This document shows positions 1-8,401 of a stretch of DNA of 64,000 nt, one piece after another; positions within the stretch are counted from its first letter, which is position 1; every line of letters starts with the position of its first letter. The notes under the pieces were generated by a model, which was not told the DNA's origin, made no database searches, and worked only from the letters and a program-made list of their open reading frames with translations. The translations under genes and the position numbers were made by a program. This DNA is from CAWBRT01 sp963832365 (GTDB lineage Bacteria > Acidobacteriota > Terriglobia > Terriglobales > Acidobacteriaceae), in the NCBI GenBank assembly GCA_963832365.1, contig CAWHUL010000005.1, positions 62,001 to 126,000 on the forward strand, in the 5' to 3' direction.

Positions 1-25
1 CTCAGGGAGAAGTTAGTTATGGCAG

Positions 26-150
26 GGTGGCCCACATTTGGCATCTGTTGACAAATGTTTGGGTCGTTCACCTTCGGCGCTGGCCCTAGGGTCCGGAGCG
101 ACGCGGGGTGGGACAATCTTCCGGGATCCTTCCCTGCGCTCAGGATGACA
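26..150. repeat. Remnants of two intergenic repeat families at the window edge
   Basis: Bases 26-60 hold a reverse-oriented, degenerate copy of the covarying hairpin family described from 3437 onward (GGTGGCCCACATTTG, then a partial complement). Bases 91-150 match the right half of the 130-bp MITE-like element seen at 4519-4650, ending in the terminal sequence GCTCAGGATGACA. No gene is seen between them and the end of dnaJ. Confidence 0.6.
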
Positions 151-177
151 TCTCGGAGAATAGATTCCCGCAGCCTC

Positions 178-1308
178 TCAGGCGAACATGTCTTTCACCT
201 TGCTGAATAGCGAGCGCTTCTCGATTTTGTTCTCCACGCCGGAGATCGTATCCAGTTCCTGCAACACTTCACGCTGGCGCTTGGTCAGCTTGGTCGGAGT
301 ATGGACCTTGACCTCGACGTAAAGATCGCCGCGGCCTCCGCCGTTGAGCACGGGCACGCCCTTGTGCCGCAGCCGGAAGGAAGTGCCTGTCTGCGTTCCC
401 TCGGCAATCTTGATGGTCGCCTCGCCCTCGAGTGTGGGGATCTTGATTTCCGCCCCGAGCGACGCTTGCGCAAACGAGATGGGAACGGCGCAAAAAAGGT
501 CTTTGCCCTCGCGTTCGAAAACCGCGTGCTCCTTGACGTGCAGCACAACGTAGACATCGCCGCTCGGTCCGCCGTGCATGCCCGCATCGCCAGCGCCCGT
601 GAAGAGCATGCGCGTCCCCTCTTCAACGCCGGCGGGAACCTCAACCTTCAGCGCGTGCTGCTGGATGACGACACCCTCACCTTTGCAGCGCTTGCAGGGG
701 TCCTGAATCACCGTTCCCATGCCCTGGCACGCCGGACACGTCCGCGCCATGGTCAGGAAGCCATTCTGGAAGCGTATCTGGCCGCGGCCTGCACATTGCC
801 GGCATTGTACCGGCGCCTTGCCTGCCGTGGTGCCTTTGCCCCGGCAGTCGTCGCAGAGCTCGCGCCGGCGAAAAGTAACTTCTCTTTCGCATCCGAAGAC
901 CGCTTCCACAAACTCGATGGTGATATCTTCGCGCAGGTCACCGCCGCGTTGCGCGCGTGAGCGGCGCCGGCCGCCTCCGCCGAAAGCGTCGCCGAAGCCA
1001 AACAAGTCGCCGAATATCTCCGCGAAATCGATTGTGCCTGGGTCAAAGCCGCCGCCAAAGCCCCCGCCCATGCCGTTGACGCCTGCATGGCCAAAACGGT
1101 CGTAATTGGCGCGCTTCTGCGGATCGCTCAGGATTGCGTAGGCTTCGCTGCACTCCTTGAACTTATCTTCGGACGAGGGGTTCCCCGGATTGCGGTCCGG
1201 GTGATGTTGCAGCGCCATCTTGCGGTATGCGCTCTTGATCTCCTGATCCTCGGCGGTGCGGGAGATTTCAAGAACTTCGTAGTAATCGCGTTTAGTCTGA
1301 GTAGCCAG
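178..1308 (-). CDS. dnaJ: Chaperone DnaJ, probable CTG start
   Basis: Hsp40 co-chaperone that stimulates DnaK ATPase and delivers unfolded clients. The J-domain has the HPD triad at about residues 36-38. A Gly/Phe-rich linker follows, then four zinc motifs (CDDCRGKG, CRQCAGRG, CPACQGMG, CKRCKGEG) and the C-terminal substrate-binding domain: 376 aa, a normal length. The first in-frame ATG (1218) would cut off the first helix of the J-domain (RDYYEVLEI). In-frame sequence continues upstream to a stop at about 1325 with no ATG, GTG or TTG at a sensible place. A CTG at 1308 sits about 9 nt after GAGG and gives the canonical N-terminus, so it is chosen here; a sequence error changing ATG is the alternative. 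It lies 30 nt downstream of grpE in a hrcA-grpE-dnaJ unit. Confidence 0.93.
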   Translation of the reverse strand: MATQTKRDYYEVLEISRTAEDQEIKSAYRKMALQHHPDRNPGNPSSEDKFKECSEAYAILSDPQKRANYDRFGHAGVNGMGGGFGGGFDPGTIDFAEIFGDLFGFGDAFGGGGRRRSRAQRGGDLREDITIEFVEAVFGCEREVTFRRRELCDDCRGKGTTAGKAPVQCRQCAGRGQIRFQNGFLTMARTCPACQGMGTVIQDPCKRCKGEGVVIQQHALKVEVPAGVEEGTRMLFTGAGDAGMHGGPSGDVYVVLHVKEHAVFEREGKDLFCAVPISFAQASLGAEIKIPTLEGEATIKIAEGTQTGTSFRLRHKGVPVLNGGGRGDLYVEVKVHTPTKLTKRQREVLQELDTISGVENKIEKRSLFSKVKDMFA

Positions 1309-1338
1309 AGTCTTCTTCCTCGTGGGGTCTTACTGAAT

Positions 1339-1944
1339 TTAGCTTCCGGGTTTCTGCGCCACCAACACCATCGCCGGGCGCAGAAGTCGATCACGCAGCT
1401 TGTATCCGCGGAGCAACTCCTCAACCACGTGGTTTTCGGGAACCTCGGTGGTCGGGATCATCTGAACCGCCTGATGAATGTTGGGATCGAACGCCATCCC
1501 TTTGGCGGGGACCGGTTCCACGCCGAGTTTGGCAAGCACGTCATGGAACTGCCGGTCGATCAAGTCGATGCCCGAACGAAAGTCCTCGGCGCCGGCCGTT
1601 CCAGTCTTGAGCGCGCGGTCGAGGCTGTCGAGAATCGGCAGCAACAGCTTCAGCGCCTCGGCCAGAGCGTACTCGCGATACTCCTGCTGCTCCCGCGTGG
1701 CGCGCTTGCGAAAATTGTCGAATTCGGCTTGCAGGCGAGCGAGGCGGTCCAGATAAGCACCACATTCGGCGCGCAGCTTCTCGGTCTGAGCTTCGAACTC
1801 GCTGGTCGGGGTTGCGGTCGTTTGCGCCTGACCCTCCTGAGTGTCCTGCTGTTCGCTGGACGACTCATCGCTTTCAGGTAATTCACGCTCCGGGTCCAGT
1901 TGATCGATTCCCTTCTGCCTGATCTTTCCGTTGCCTTTGGTCAT
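1339..1944 (-). CDS. grpE: Nucleotide exchange factor GrpE
   Basis: Releases ADP from DnaK and completes the chaperone cycle with DnaJ. 201 aa, the usual size. A low-complexity acidic and Gln-rich N-terminal tail (about residues 1-50) precedes the long dimerisation helix with the family signature LARLQAEFDNFRKRA. The C-terminal beta domain contains FDPNIHQAV and LLRGYKLRDRLLRPAMV, both hallmark segments. It starts 5 nt after hrcA ends and is followed 30 nt later by dnaJ, so the three are co-transcribed and most likely under HrcA control. dnaK is absent from this stretch. Confidence 0.97.
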   Translation of the reverse strand: MTKGNGKIRQKGIDQLDPERELPESDESSSEQQDTQEGQAQTTATPTSEFEAQTEKLRAECGAYLDRLARLQAEFDNFRKRATREQQEYREYALAEALKLLLPILDSLDRALKTGTAGAEDFRSGIDLIDRQFHDVLAKLGVEPVPAKGMAFDPNIHQAVQMIPTTEVPENHVVEELLRGYKLRDRLLRPAMVLVAQKPGS

Positions 1945-1949
1945 AATGC

Positions 1950-2996
1950 TTATTCAGTTTCGTTGAGTAATCTGTCAAACAGAGTCGCAATGTAGGAAAC
2001 CGCGGTGATGGTGTGCTGATAGTCCATGCGTGTGGGACCAATCACGGCCAGGCGCCCGAGCATCTCGTCTCCGGAGCGCGCCGGAGCTCCGATCAGCACA
2101 AAGTTCTTCAGGTCAGGCATCTCCTGTTCCAACCCGATCACGACGCGCACAGCTTCCTGCCGCGCGTCAAGATAGGCGGCGAGAAGTTCACAGACGCGCT
2201 GCTTTTCTTCCAGCGCTTGCAGCAACTGCCGCAGCCTATCCGAATCATTATCGCGCGAAATGAGGTTCGCCGTGCCCTCGACGAAGACCGCTTCTCCCCC
2301 GTGATCGCCGGCCAAAGCGCCATTCCTGTACAACTGCTCGATCGAGCACATCAACTGGTCGTACTCGCTGCGTTCCTTCTCAATGCGCCGCTCCAGTTCC
2401 GCGCGCAAGGAATCCAGCGTCCATCCGCGAAAATTTTCGTTGATGTAGCGGGAGGCCATATCGAGATCGGCCTGGGAAAGCGCGCGACCCACTCGCAACA
2501 TGCGATCACGCACGAGGCCGCTACGCATCACGACGACGGCGAGAACCTTCTGGTCCGCAAGTCTCTGGAAGTGGACGTGTTCCAGCGCGTTCTTCGGGCC
2601 TCCGCTGGTAACCGCGACACCGACTCCGCGCGAAACCAGCGAAAGCACGTGCGTGGTCCTCTCCATAAATTCCTGCACATCGTTGACGCCGTGGAAGAAC
2701 TTCTGCATGGTTTGCTCATCCTCGGGCGAGATGCTTGCAGTGCCCGATAGCGTCTCCACGTAGTAGCGGTATCCGTGAACACTCGGGACACGCCCGGAGG
2801 AAGTGTGCGGCTGCTCAAGCAGGCCAGCCTCCGCCAAGTCCGCCATAACATTGCGGATACTGGCCGCACTTAACCCTTCCAGGTTGCGGCGGGCTATGGT
2901 GCGGGAACCAACCGGCTCACCGGTCGAGATGTAAGTCTCGACGATGGCGGTCAGAATTTCCTGCTCGCGCCTTCCGATTTGAGGAGAGTCGGCCAT
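1950..2996 (-). CDS. hrcA: Heat-inducible transcription repressor HrcA
   Basis: Represses class I heat-shock genes by binding CIRCE; GroEL assists its folding. 348 aa. The N-terminal winged helix-turn-helix (about 8-75) has the signature ILTAIVETYISTGEPVGSRT followed by SAASIRNVMADLAEAGLL; a GAF-like effector domain fills the remainder. It is first in the hrcA-grpE-dnaJ operon. A CIRCE-like inverted repeat lies about 125 bp upstream of its start (3123-3149), which suggests autoregulation. Confidence 0.97.
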   Translation of the reverse strand: MADSPQIGRREQEILTAIVETYISTGEPVGSRTIARRNLEGLSAASIRNVMADLAEAGLLEQPHTSSGRVPSVHGYRYYVETLSGTASISPEDEQTMQKFFHGVNDVQEFMERTTHVLSLVSRGVGVAVTSGGPKNALEHVHFQRLADQKVLAVVVMRSGLVRDRMLRVGRALSQADLDMASRYINENFRGWTLDSLRAELERRIEKERSEYDQLMCSIEQLYRNGALAGDHGGEAVFVEGTANLISRDNDSDRLRQLLQALEEKQRVCELLAAYLDARQEAVRVVIGLEQEMPDLKNFVLIGAPARSGDEMLGRLAVIGPTRMDYQHTITAVSYIATLFDRLLNETE

Positions 2997-3122
2997 GCAA
3001 AGGCTCCAGACATCCTCTTTAGATGCAGCCAGTTACGCGCCGGATTCCAGGTAAATCGCATTGCTGCCACCCCGGCGAGGGGACTGAGGAGAGGTCTTGG
3101 AATTCTTATTTTACCACCGTTG

Positions 3123-3149
3123 TTGGCACTCGCAGCCAAAGAGTGACAG
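3123..3149. promoter_or_regulatory. CIRCE-like operator upstream of hrcA
   Basis: TTGGCACTC, a 9-base spacer, then GAGTGACAG. The CIRCE consensus is TTAGCACTC-N9-GAGTGCTAA; the left arm matches 8 of 9, the spacer is exact and the right arm matches 6 of 9. Its place ahead of hrcA-grpE-dnaJ fits the known HrcA regulon. Weakening of the right arm leaves some doubt. Confidence 0.7.
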
Positions 3150-3345
3150 CCAATGCGTCAATGAGACGCTAACCTACGCCTTATCTGTCGCTTAGAGGGC
3201 ACAGATATGCTCCGCTCCGGGCCGAATTGCCGGTTGCTATTAAACACGTTTTTGCACGATTTGGTAAGGCAAATTAGCGGGAGCTATGTCCGATAATGCG
3301 CAGACGCTCACACCGGCGGAATCTTACGCCCTCTGAATAAGCCAC

Positions 3346-3436
3346 CACGGAAAACGCAAGATCCCTCCACTCCGGTCGGGATGACGGATGTGGTGGGTAT
3401 CTGCCCAAGGGAAAGCGTTTCGATTCAGGGGAAAAA
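3346..3436. repeat. Two-copy intergenic repeat, copy 1
   Basis: About 90 bp beginning CACGGAAAACGCAAGATCCC and containing CGGTCGGGATGACGGATGTG. A close second copy is at 16622-16708. In both places the element is immediately followed by, or close to, a hairpin-family copy. Nothing else is seen in the 2997-3571 gap apart from the CIRCE-like site and the hairpin repeat. Confidence 0.75.
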
Positions 3437-3478
3437 CTACCCCAGGTTAGCCAAAAAAGGGCGAACCTGGGGCACCCG
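3437..3478. repeat. Covarying intergenic hairpin repeat (GGTTAGCC type)
   Basis: Reference copy of a dispersed family built as CTACCCCA-stem-loop-stem-TGGGGCACCCG. Here the left stem CCCCAGGTT pairs with AACCTGGGG, with an inner AGCC/GGGC pairing. A further remnant (GACCTGGGACACCGGGGGCACCCG-like) follows at about 3509-3536. Confidence 0.85.
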
Positions 3479-3571
3479 CCTCAGTGAAGGATGTCGTGAG
3501 ACACGCGGGCGACCTGGGACACCGGGGGCACCCGTTCTTATGGAAAATTCAAAATGACCCACTACCGATGG

Positions 3572-4423
3572 TTACTGCACCTCGATGATATTTCCGCCCT
3601 GAGTGGAGTTCAGTTCATTGACACGCTCAAGGACGTTTCGGGCAAAAGCAAACATCGAGCGGGCGTGCTCGGACTCTTCTCCCTCGAGCGTCACCGGATG
3701 TCCACTGTCCCCGCCTTGGCGAATCTGCGGATCGAGCTCTATGCGGCCGAGGAACGGCAAGTCAAATTGCTGAGCGGTCCGCTCTCCGCCGCCCTTGGAG
3801 AAAATATCGATCTCCTTATGGCAGTGCGGGCATTGGAAGTAGCTCATGTTTTCGACCATGCCGATGATGTCGACCTTCATGGTGTGGAGCATCTCAATCG
3901 CCTTGCGCGCGTCCTGTAGGGCAACATCGCTGGGCGTGGTCACCACGATGGCTCCGCTGAGCGGTACGGTCTGGATGAGCGAAATCGCCACATCGCCGGT
4001 GCCCGGAGGCAAGTCGACCACCAGGTAATCCAGTTCTCCCCATTCGACCTGTCCAAGGAACTGGCGAATGATGGAGTGCAGCATGGGTCCGCGCCAAACC
4101 AGAGGCTTGTCTCCCGGGTTCAGGAACCCGACCGAGATCACCCGGACGCCATAACGCTCGATGGGCACGATGCGATCGCCTGTGGCAATCTGCGGCGCCT
4201 CGTTGGTGCCGAACATGAGAGGGACGTTGGGTCCGTAAACGTCGGCATCCAGCAGGCCGACCTTGTGTCCCATGCGAGCCAGAGCGATGGCGAGATTCAC
4301 CGCCAGCGTGGTCTTTCCCACGCCGCCCTTGCCGGAGCCGACAGCGATAATCGATTGAACGCCTGGAATAGCTTGCGGTGTTTGCGCCTGCGGAGCAGCG
4401 CCATGCTCGTGAGTGTGAGACAA
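3572..4423 (-). CDS. mrp: Mrp/ApbC-type Fe-S cluster carrier P-loop ATPase
   Basis: Cytosolic Fe-S scaffold/carrier NTPase of the Mrp/Nbp35 family, transferring clusters to apo-proteins. 283 aa. The deviant Walker A GSGKGGVGKTT lies at residues 29-39, switch LLDADVYGPNVP follows, then the Walker B-like LVVDLPPGTGD, and a CPHC pair around residue 200 that bridges a cluster between two monomers. It lacks the N-terminal MIP18/DUF59 domain found in longer Mrp proteins. The His-rich N-terminus (MSHTHEHG) is common in this family. It stands alone, with repeat-filled DNA on both sides. Confidence 0.93.
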   Translation of the reverse strand: MSHTHEHGAAPQAQTPQAIPGVQSIIAVGSGKGGVGKTTLAVNLAIALARMGHKVGLLDADVYGPNVPLMFGTNEAPQIATGDRIVPIERYGVRVISVGFLNPGDKPLVWRGPMLHSIIRQFLGQVEWGELDYLVVDLPPGTGDVAISLIQTVPLSGAIVVTTPSDVALQDARKAIEMLHTMKVDIIGMVENMSYFQCPHCHKEIDIFSKGGGERTAQQFDLPFLGRIELDPQIRQGGDSGHPVTLEGEESEHARSMFAFARNVLERVNELNSTQGGNIIEVQ

Positions 4424-4518
4424 GATGGGGTCCCCTTTTGTCGAGATAGACTTCGATTATATACGCCGGAAAGTCCGGGGCTTTCCGAGGCGTGGCGGGC
4501 TTTGCATAAGTTTAAGGA

Positions 4519-4650
4519 TGTCATTCTGAGCGAAGCGAAGAATCCCAGCACGGCGCGGAGCTGAGACGCAGCCAAAGGGCATCATAAAAGCTCAGAGCGG
4601 CGCGGGTTGGGGCAGTTTTCATGGGATGTTTCGCTACGCTCAACATGACA
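4519..4650. repeat. MITE-like palindromic element, copy 1
   Basis: 132 bp with imperfect 28-bp terminal inverted repeats: left end TGTCATTCTGAGCGAAGCGA, right end matching TCGCTACGCTCAACATGACA. The core contains AGCACGGCGCGGAGCTGAGA. A copy in the other orientation is at 9969-10099 and a more diverged one at 15089-15227. No coding potential. It fills much of the 4424-4824 gap. Confidence 0.8.
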
Positions 4651-4676
4651 CTCAGGGGGAAGTTAGTTAGAAGAGA

Positions 4677-4719
4677 CTACCCCCACTCAAGCCAACAGCG
4701 GGCTTGAATGGGCCACCCG
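4677..4719. repeat. Intergenic hairpin repeat (CTCAAGCC type)
   Basis: CTACCCCCACTCAAGCC pairs with GGGCTTGAATGGG and ends GCCACCCG. The inner stem CAAGCC/GGCTTG differs from the TAGCC/GGCTA type but stays paired. Confidence 0.8.
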
Positions 4720-4824
4720 CCAATCAGCCGCGCCGATCCAGGTACAACCTCTTGATCATCTACAGACACCAGCGAACCGAAACACTCATGGCAGGCATCT
4801 ATTCCAATGGATCTGTGGATCTGC

Positions 4825-6771
4825 ATGGCCCATATTCTGTTCGTCGATGATGAACCCGCCATCCGTGAGACCCTGCCCAAAATACTTGCCATGCGGGGGC
4901 ACACCGTTGTTGCTGCCGCCACCGTTGCCGAAGCCCTTGCCCGTATAACAACTGAGCGTTTCGACCTTCTTATTTCCGACCTGAACATCGGTCATCCTGC
5001 CGATGGATTTATTGTGGTTTCCGCCATGCGGCGCACTAACCCGGACTGCGTCACTTTCTTACTGACTGGCTATCCCGGGTTTGAAACCGCTCTCCGGGCG
5101 ATTCGTGAGCAAGTGGACGCGTACCTGATCAAGCCGGCGGATATCAAGCAATTGCTATCAACCATAGACGAGAAGCTCAGCAAGAGCAGAACTCCTGATA
5201 TCACGGCGAACAAACGTCTCTCGATGATATTGCGTGAGAACATTCCTCTGATCATCGAGCGCACATTGGTCGCGATGAAGGAGGACCACGATCTAGGTGC
5301 TTTGCCTTTGACTGACGGCCAGCGTATCGAGGGACTGGCAGACGCTCTGGGGGAACTGGCTGATATTCTGGATGCGGGCGGACCGGCGCAGTTGAACGTT
5401 GCCGCTCACAGCAGCCAGCCCCGGCAGCGGCAAAAGCACCAACTGGGCATGATCGTCCAGAGCAAGCGGATCGTAGAGCAGGTAGTCAGCAAGGTCTTCT
5501 ACGAAAACCTGCTTTCTCTGGACCTGAGCCGCCTTATGCCCGATATGGCTCGATTCAACGACGCGCTGTTGTGGCAATTGTCGGCGTCTATTCACCATTA
5601 TCTCGAAACACATCTCCTTCAGTTTGCGGCCGAAGGCATCGGACAGCAAAAGTTCGAAGCCGAGCCGATACGTGGCAGCGCCGAACAATTTGAAGCAATT
5701 ATTGATTCGGCTATGGACGCCATCATTAGCGTCGATGCGCAGCAACGGGTTGTGCTGTTCAATCGAGCAGCCGAGCAGATTTTTGGATGCTCCGCCGCTG
5801 AAGCTCTGGGAAAGCCTCTTGACCACTTCCTGCCCGAAGAATTCAGGGAGGCCCATCGGCAACACATCGCCCGGTTTGGCGCAACGGGAGTTACCAGCCG
5901 ATCCATGCGTTCGCCTGCCACGCTTAGCGCAGTTCGGAGCAATGGCGAACAGTTCCCAATTGAAGCCACGATCTCACAGGTTGGTGAAGGCGACCAGAAG
6001 CGCTACACCGTCATCCTGCGAGACATCACGCACCGGATGCGAACCGAGCACGCCCTGATTCGGAGTGAAAAGCTGGCCAGCCTTGGCCGGTTGTCCACCA
6101 CTGTGGCCCACGAGATCAACAACCCGCTGGAGGGCCTGAAGAACCTGTTGTACATGATCACCAGCAATCCTTCCGACACGGAGACGGTCCGCAAGTATGC
6201 AGAAATGGCGGATGGTGAGGTGAATCGTCTCGCTGACATCACCAGGCAGGTCCTCGGGCTATCCAGGGGTGGGGACACGTTTGGTCCGTTCCGTCCTGCC
6301 GAAGTCTTAGACACCGTGCTGGTGCTGGTACATCGAAAGTTCGGAGAAAAGGACGCTCTCTTGAAGAACGAGTACCGGTACGATGGCGAAGTATGGGGCG
6401 TGGCATCGGAGATCCGGCAAGTGTGTTGGAACCTGCTGGGAAACAGTATCGACGCAATCCCCAGAGGCGGTCTGATTCGCGTGCGGGTTTCCAGATGCCA
6501 TCATCCGCGCGATGAACGTAACGGAGTTCGCATTACGTTGGCGGACAACGGAAGCGGCATCGCCGCACACCATCTGCCCCGGCTCTTTGAGCCGTTCTAT
6601 ACGACCAAGTCAAATGGCAACGGCCTGGGACTGTGGGTTGTGAAGCAGATCATCGACAATCACAGCGGATCAATTCGGGTTCGGTCTCGCGCTGACGGGC
6701 CACAAACGGGAACTGTATTTTCAATCTTCCTTCCAGATGAAACGCGGTCGCGACTGAAGAAAACCGCATGA
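4825..6771 (+). CDS. Hybrid sensor: receiver-PAS-histidine kinase
   Basis: Soluble two-component protein of about 648 aa. An N-terminal receiver domain (about 2-125) has acidic FVDDE and phosphoacceptor D52 in LLISDL. A helical linker of unknown type follows, then a PAS domain (about 290-405, with ERFRRDPGEEF-like LDHFLPEEFREAH). HisKA has H429 in VAHEINNPLEGL, and the HATPase domain shows N-box NLLGNSIDAIP, G1 DNGSGI and G2 GNGLGLWVVKQII. No membrane segment, so it is cytoplasmic; the receiver may gate kinase activity. ATG 4825 places the receiver start normally; ATG 4807 would add six residues. No partner regulator is adjacent. The signal is unknown. Confidence 0.9.
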   Translation: MAHILFVDDEPAIRETLPKILAMRGHTVVAAATVAEALARITTERFDLLISDLNIGHPADGFIVVSAMRRTNPDCVTFLLTGYPGFETALRAIREQVDAYLIKPADIKQLLSTIDEKLSKSRTPDITANKRLSMILRENIPLIIERTLVAMKEDHDLGALPLTDGQRIEGLADALGELADILDAGGPAQLNVAAHSSQPRQRQKHQLGMIVQSKRIVEQVVSKVFYENLLSLDLSRLMPDMARFNDALLWQLSASIHHYLETHLLQFAAEGIGQQKFEAEPIRGSAEQFEAIIDSAMDAIISVDAQQRVVLFNRAAEQIFGCSAAEALGKPLDHFLPEEFREAHRQHIARFGATGVTSRSMRSPATLSAVRSNGEQFPIEATISQVGEGDQKRYTVILRDITHRMRTEHALIRSEKLASLGRLSTTVAHEINNPLEGLKNLLYMITSNPSDTETVRKYAEMADGEVNRLADITRQVLGLSRGGDTFGPFRPAEVLDTVLVLVHRKFGEKDALLKNEYRYDGEVWGVASEIRQVCWNLLGNSIDAIPRGGLIRVRVSRCHHPRDERNGVRITLADNGSGIAAHHLPRLFEPFYTTKSNGNGLGLWVVKQIIDNHSGSIRVRSRADGPQTGTVFSIFLPDETRSRLKKTA

Positions 6772-6877
6772 CCGATCGCGCACTTTGATCAGCTTGGGTT
6801 CGTGGTGCGCTGATTTTTGGCGACGGCGGGCGCTCGCGCGGAATCCAAGCCGACAGGAAAGAAACCAGGAGAAAAGA

Positions 6878-7150
6878 ATGCCGGACTGCACTCATCTCGG
6901 ACTGATCAATCCTACCGTGCGACCGAGCGGCAAAGGCTGCAAAGAGTGTCTGGAAATGGGTAGCACATGGGTCCACCTGCGCATGTGCGAAATCTGCGGA
7001 CACGTGGGCTGCTGCGACTCTTCACCCAACAAACACGCGACCAAGCACTTTCACAAAACCAAGCACCCGATCATCCGCTCGTTTGAGCCGGGCGAGGACT
7101 GGCACTGGTGTTACATCGACGAGGAGATTGTGGAGCCACGAGCGGCGTGA
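6878..7150 (+). CDS. UBP-type zinc finger protein
   Basis: 90-aa stand-alone ZnF_UBP domain. Cys/His ligands are visible as CTHLG, CKEC, CEICGHVGCCD and the spaced histidines in KHFHKTKHPII. In eukaryotes the fold binds free ubiquitin C-termini; in bacteria the role is unknown. AGGAG lies 7-8 nt before the ATG at 6878, which is preferred over an upstream in-frame start at 6785. It follows the kinase by 106 nt, with no evidence of a functional link. Confidence 0.85.
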   Translation: MPDCTHLGLINPTVRPSGKGCKECLEMGSTWVHLRMCEICGHVGCCDSSPNKHATKHFHKTKHPIIRSFEPGEDWHWCYIDEEIVEPRAA

Positions 7151-7164
7151 ACTGCGCGAAAGAA

Positions 7165-7213
7165 CTACCCCAGGTTAGCGCCGAACTGCATGGCGCGGAA
7201 CCTGGGGCACCCG
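7165..7213. repeat. Intergenic hairpin repeat (TTAGCGCC type)
   Basis: CTACCCCAGGTTAGCGCC pairs with GGCGCGGAACCTGGGG and ends CACCCG. The stem is lengthened by a GCGCC/GGCGC extension; a near copy is at 20672-20718. Confidence 0.85.
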
Positions 7214-7264
7214 GCCGCGTGAAGGGGCTACGTTCCACGGTCGGGCGTTAGTGATTAGAAGAAA

Positions 7265-7306
7265 CTACCCCACCCTAGCCAACAGCGGGCTAGAATGGGG
7301 CACCCG
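7265..7306. repeat. Intergenic hairpin repeat (CCTAGCC type)
   Basis: CTACCCCACCCTAGCC pairs with GGGCTAGAATGGGG, ending CACCCG. Bases 7315-7341 directly after it are a terminal fragment of the MITE-like family (GATCCTTCGCTACGCTCAGG). Confidence 0.85.
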
Positions 7307-7352
7307 AAAAAAGCAGATCCTTCGCTACGCTCAGGATGACACTTCAATGTAA

Positions 7353-8399
7353 TCAGTAGCCGTGCTCGCCGCTGTCGTCCAGCTTTACTTTGCCGCGGAA
7401 CATGCGGTAGATGAAGACGAAGTAGCCGAGAGCCAGCACGATGCCCACGCTCCACCAAACCAGTCCCACGCCCAGCGCGTAACTGGAGGTGACCGAGTTC
7501 TGAATGGTGAGGTTGTGGCGCGGGTCCACGGCCGGCAGGATGACCGGATACAGCGCGAAGACGGCTCCGACCAGCATGAAGGCCAGATAAAGCGACGAGG
7601 CAATAAATGCACCCAGATCGTTGCCCTTGCGGCTGAGGACGAACATGCCGACGATGCTTCCGAAGACCGCCAACGGAATGATGAATCCGACGGGCGCAGC
7701 CTGGTAGTTGGCTAGCAGTTCGGGACGAATCCACAGGGTCGCCACGAGGCTGAGCAAGGTGAGCGCGAGTTGCGCGGGCCAAAGTATGGACGCGATCTTG
7801 TGCGCCCGCTGGTTTAACTCGGCCTCGGTCTTTACGGCGACGTAGTGGGCTCCGTGGTTCGCCAGCGCCACCAGCGCCAGCACGCCGGAGAGAACGGTGT
7901 ACCAATCGAGAATGCCGGGCTCCGGCCCAACCCGCCAATTGGTGAACAGCGGCAGAAAAAAGTAATGATCCGGGCCGAGCGGCACGCCGCGCACCACGTT
8001 GCCCAGCGCAGCCCCGTAGAAGATAGCCAGCAAAACACTGGCGAGAGCGAAGATGCCGTCGAAGAATGTCTTCCAGACATCGTGCTCGATGTGGGCGCGG
8101 AACTCGATGCCGATGGCGCGCAGCATGAGCAGCCACAGCACCATCATCAGCGGCAGGTAGAAGCCGCTGAAGCTGGAAGCATAAAGCTGCGGAAACACAA
8201 AGTAGAGCACGCCGCCGGTGGCCAGCAACCAGACCTCATTGCCATCCCACACCGGGCCAATGGCGCGGATCACCTGCTTGCGCTCCTGATCGGTACGGGC
8301 GGCAAACAGGTGAATGGCCCCGGCACCGATGTCGAAGCCATCGAGAATGACGTAACAGGCGAGCATTACGGAGATAATGCAGAACCAGAGTGTCGGCAT
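7353..8399 (-). CDS. cydB: Cytochrome bd ubiquinol oxidase subunit II
   Basis: 348-aa integral membrane subunit of the bd-type quinol oxidase, which reduces O2 with high affinity without pumping protons. Around eight to nine hydrophobic helices span the chain; the family N-terminus CYVILDGFDIGAG and the conserved IGPVWDGNEVWL are present. Two nt separate it from the end of cydA, so translation is coupled. The set has no visible cydX or cydCD. Fits a lifestyle meeting low oxygen, consistent with the sulfur genes later in the window. Confidence 0.95.
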   Translation of the reverse strand: MPTLWFCIISVMLACYVILDGFDIGAGAIHLFAARTDQERKQVIRAIGPVWDGNEVWLLATGGVLYFVFPQLYASSFSGFYLPLMMVLWLLMLRAIGIEFRAHIEHDVWKTFFDGIFALASVLLAIFYGAALGNVVRGVPLGPDHYFFLPLFTNWRVGPEPGILDWYTVLSGVLALVALANHGAHYVAVKTEAELNQRAHKIASILWPAQLALTLLSLVATLWIRPELLANYQAAPVGFIIPLAVFGSIVGMFVLSRKGNDLGAFIASSLYLAFMLVGAVFALYPVILPAVDPRHNLTIQNSVTSSYALGVGLVWWSVGIVLALGYFVFIYRMFRGKVKLDDSGEHGY

Positions 8400-8401
8400 G
8401 G

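Noticed and set aside
301..960. Long plus-strand open frame of 219 codons opposite dnaJ
   Set aside because: Shadow of dnaJ caused by high GC codon bias; no ribosome binding site or recognisable domain.
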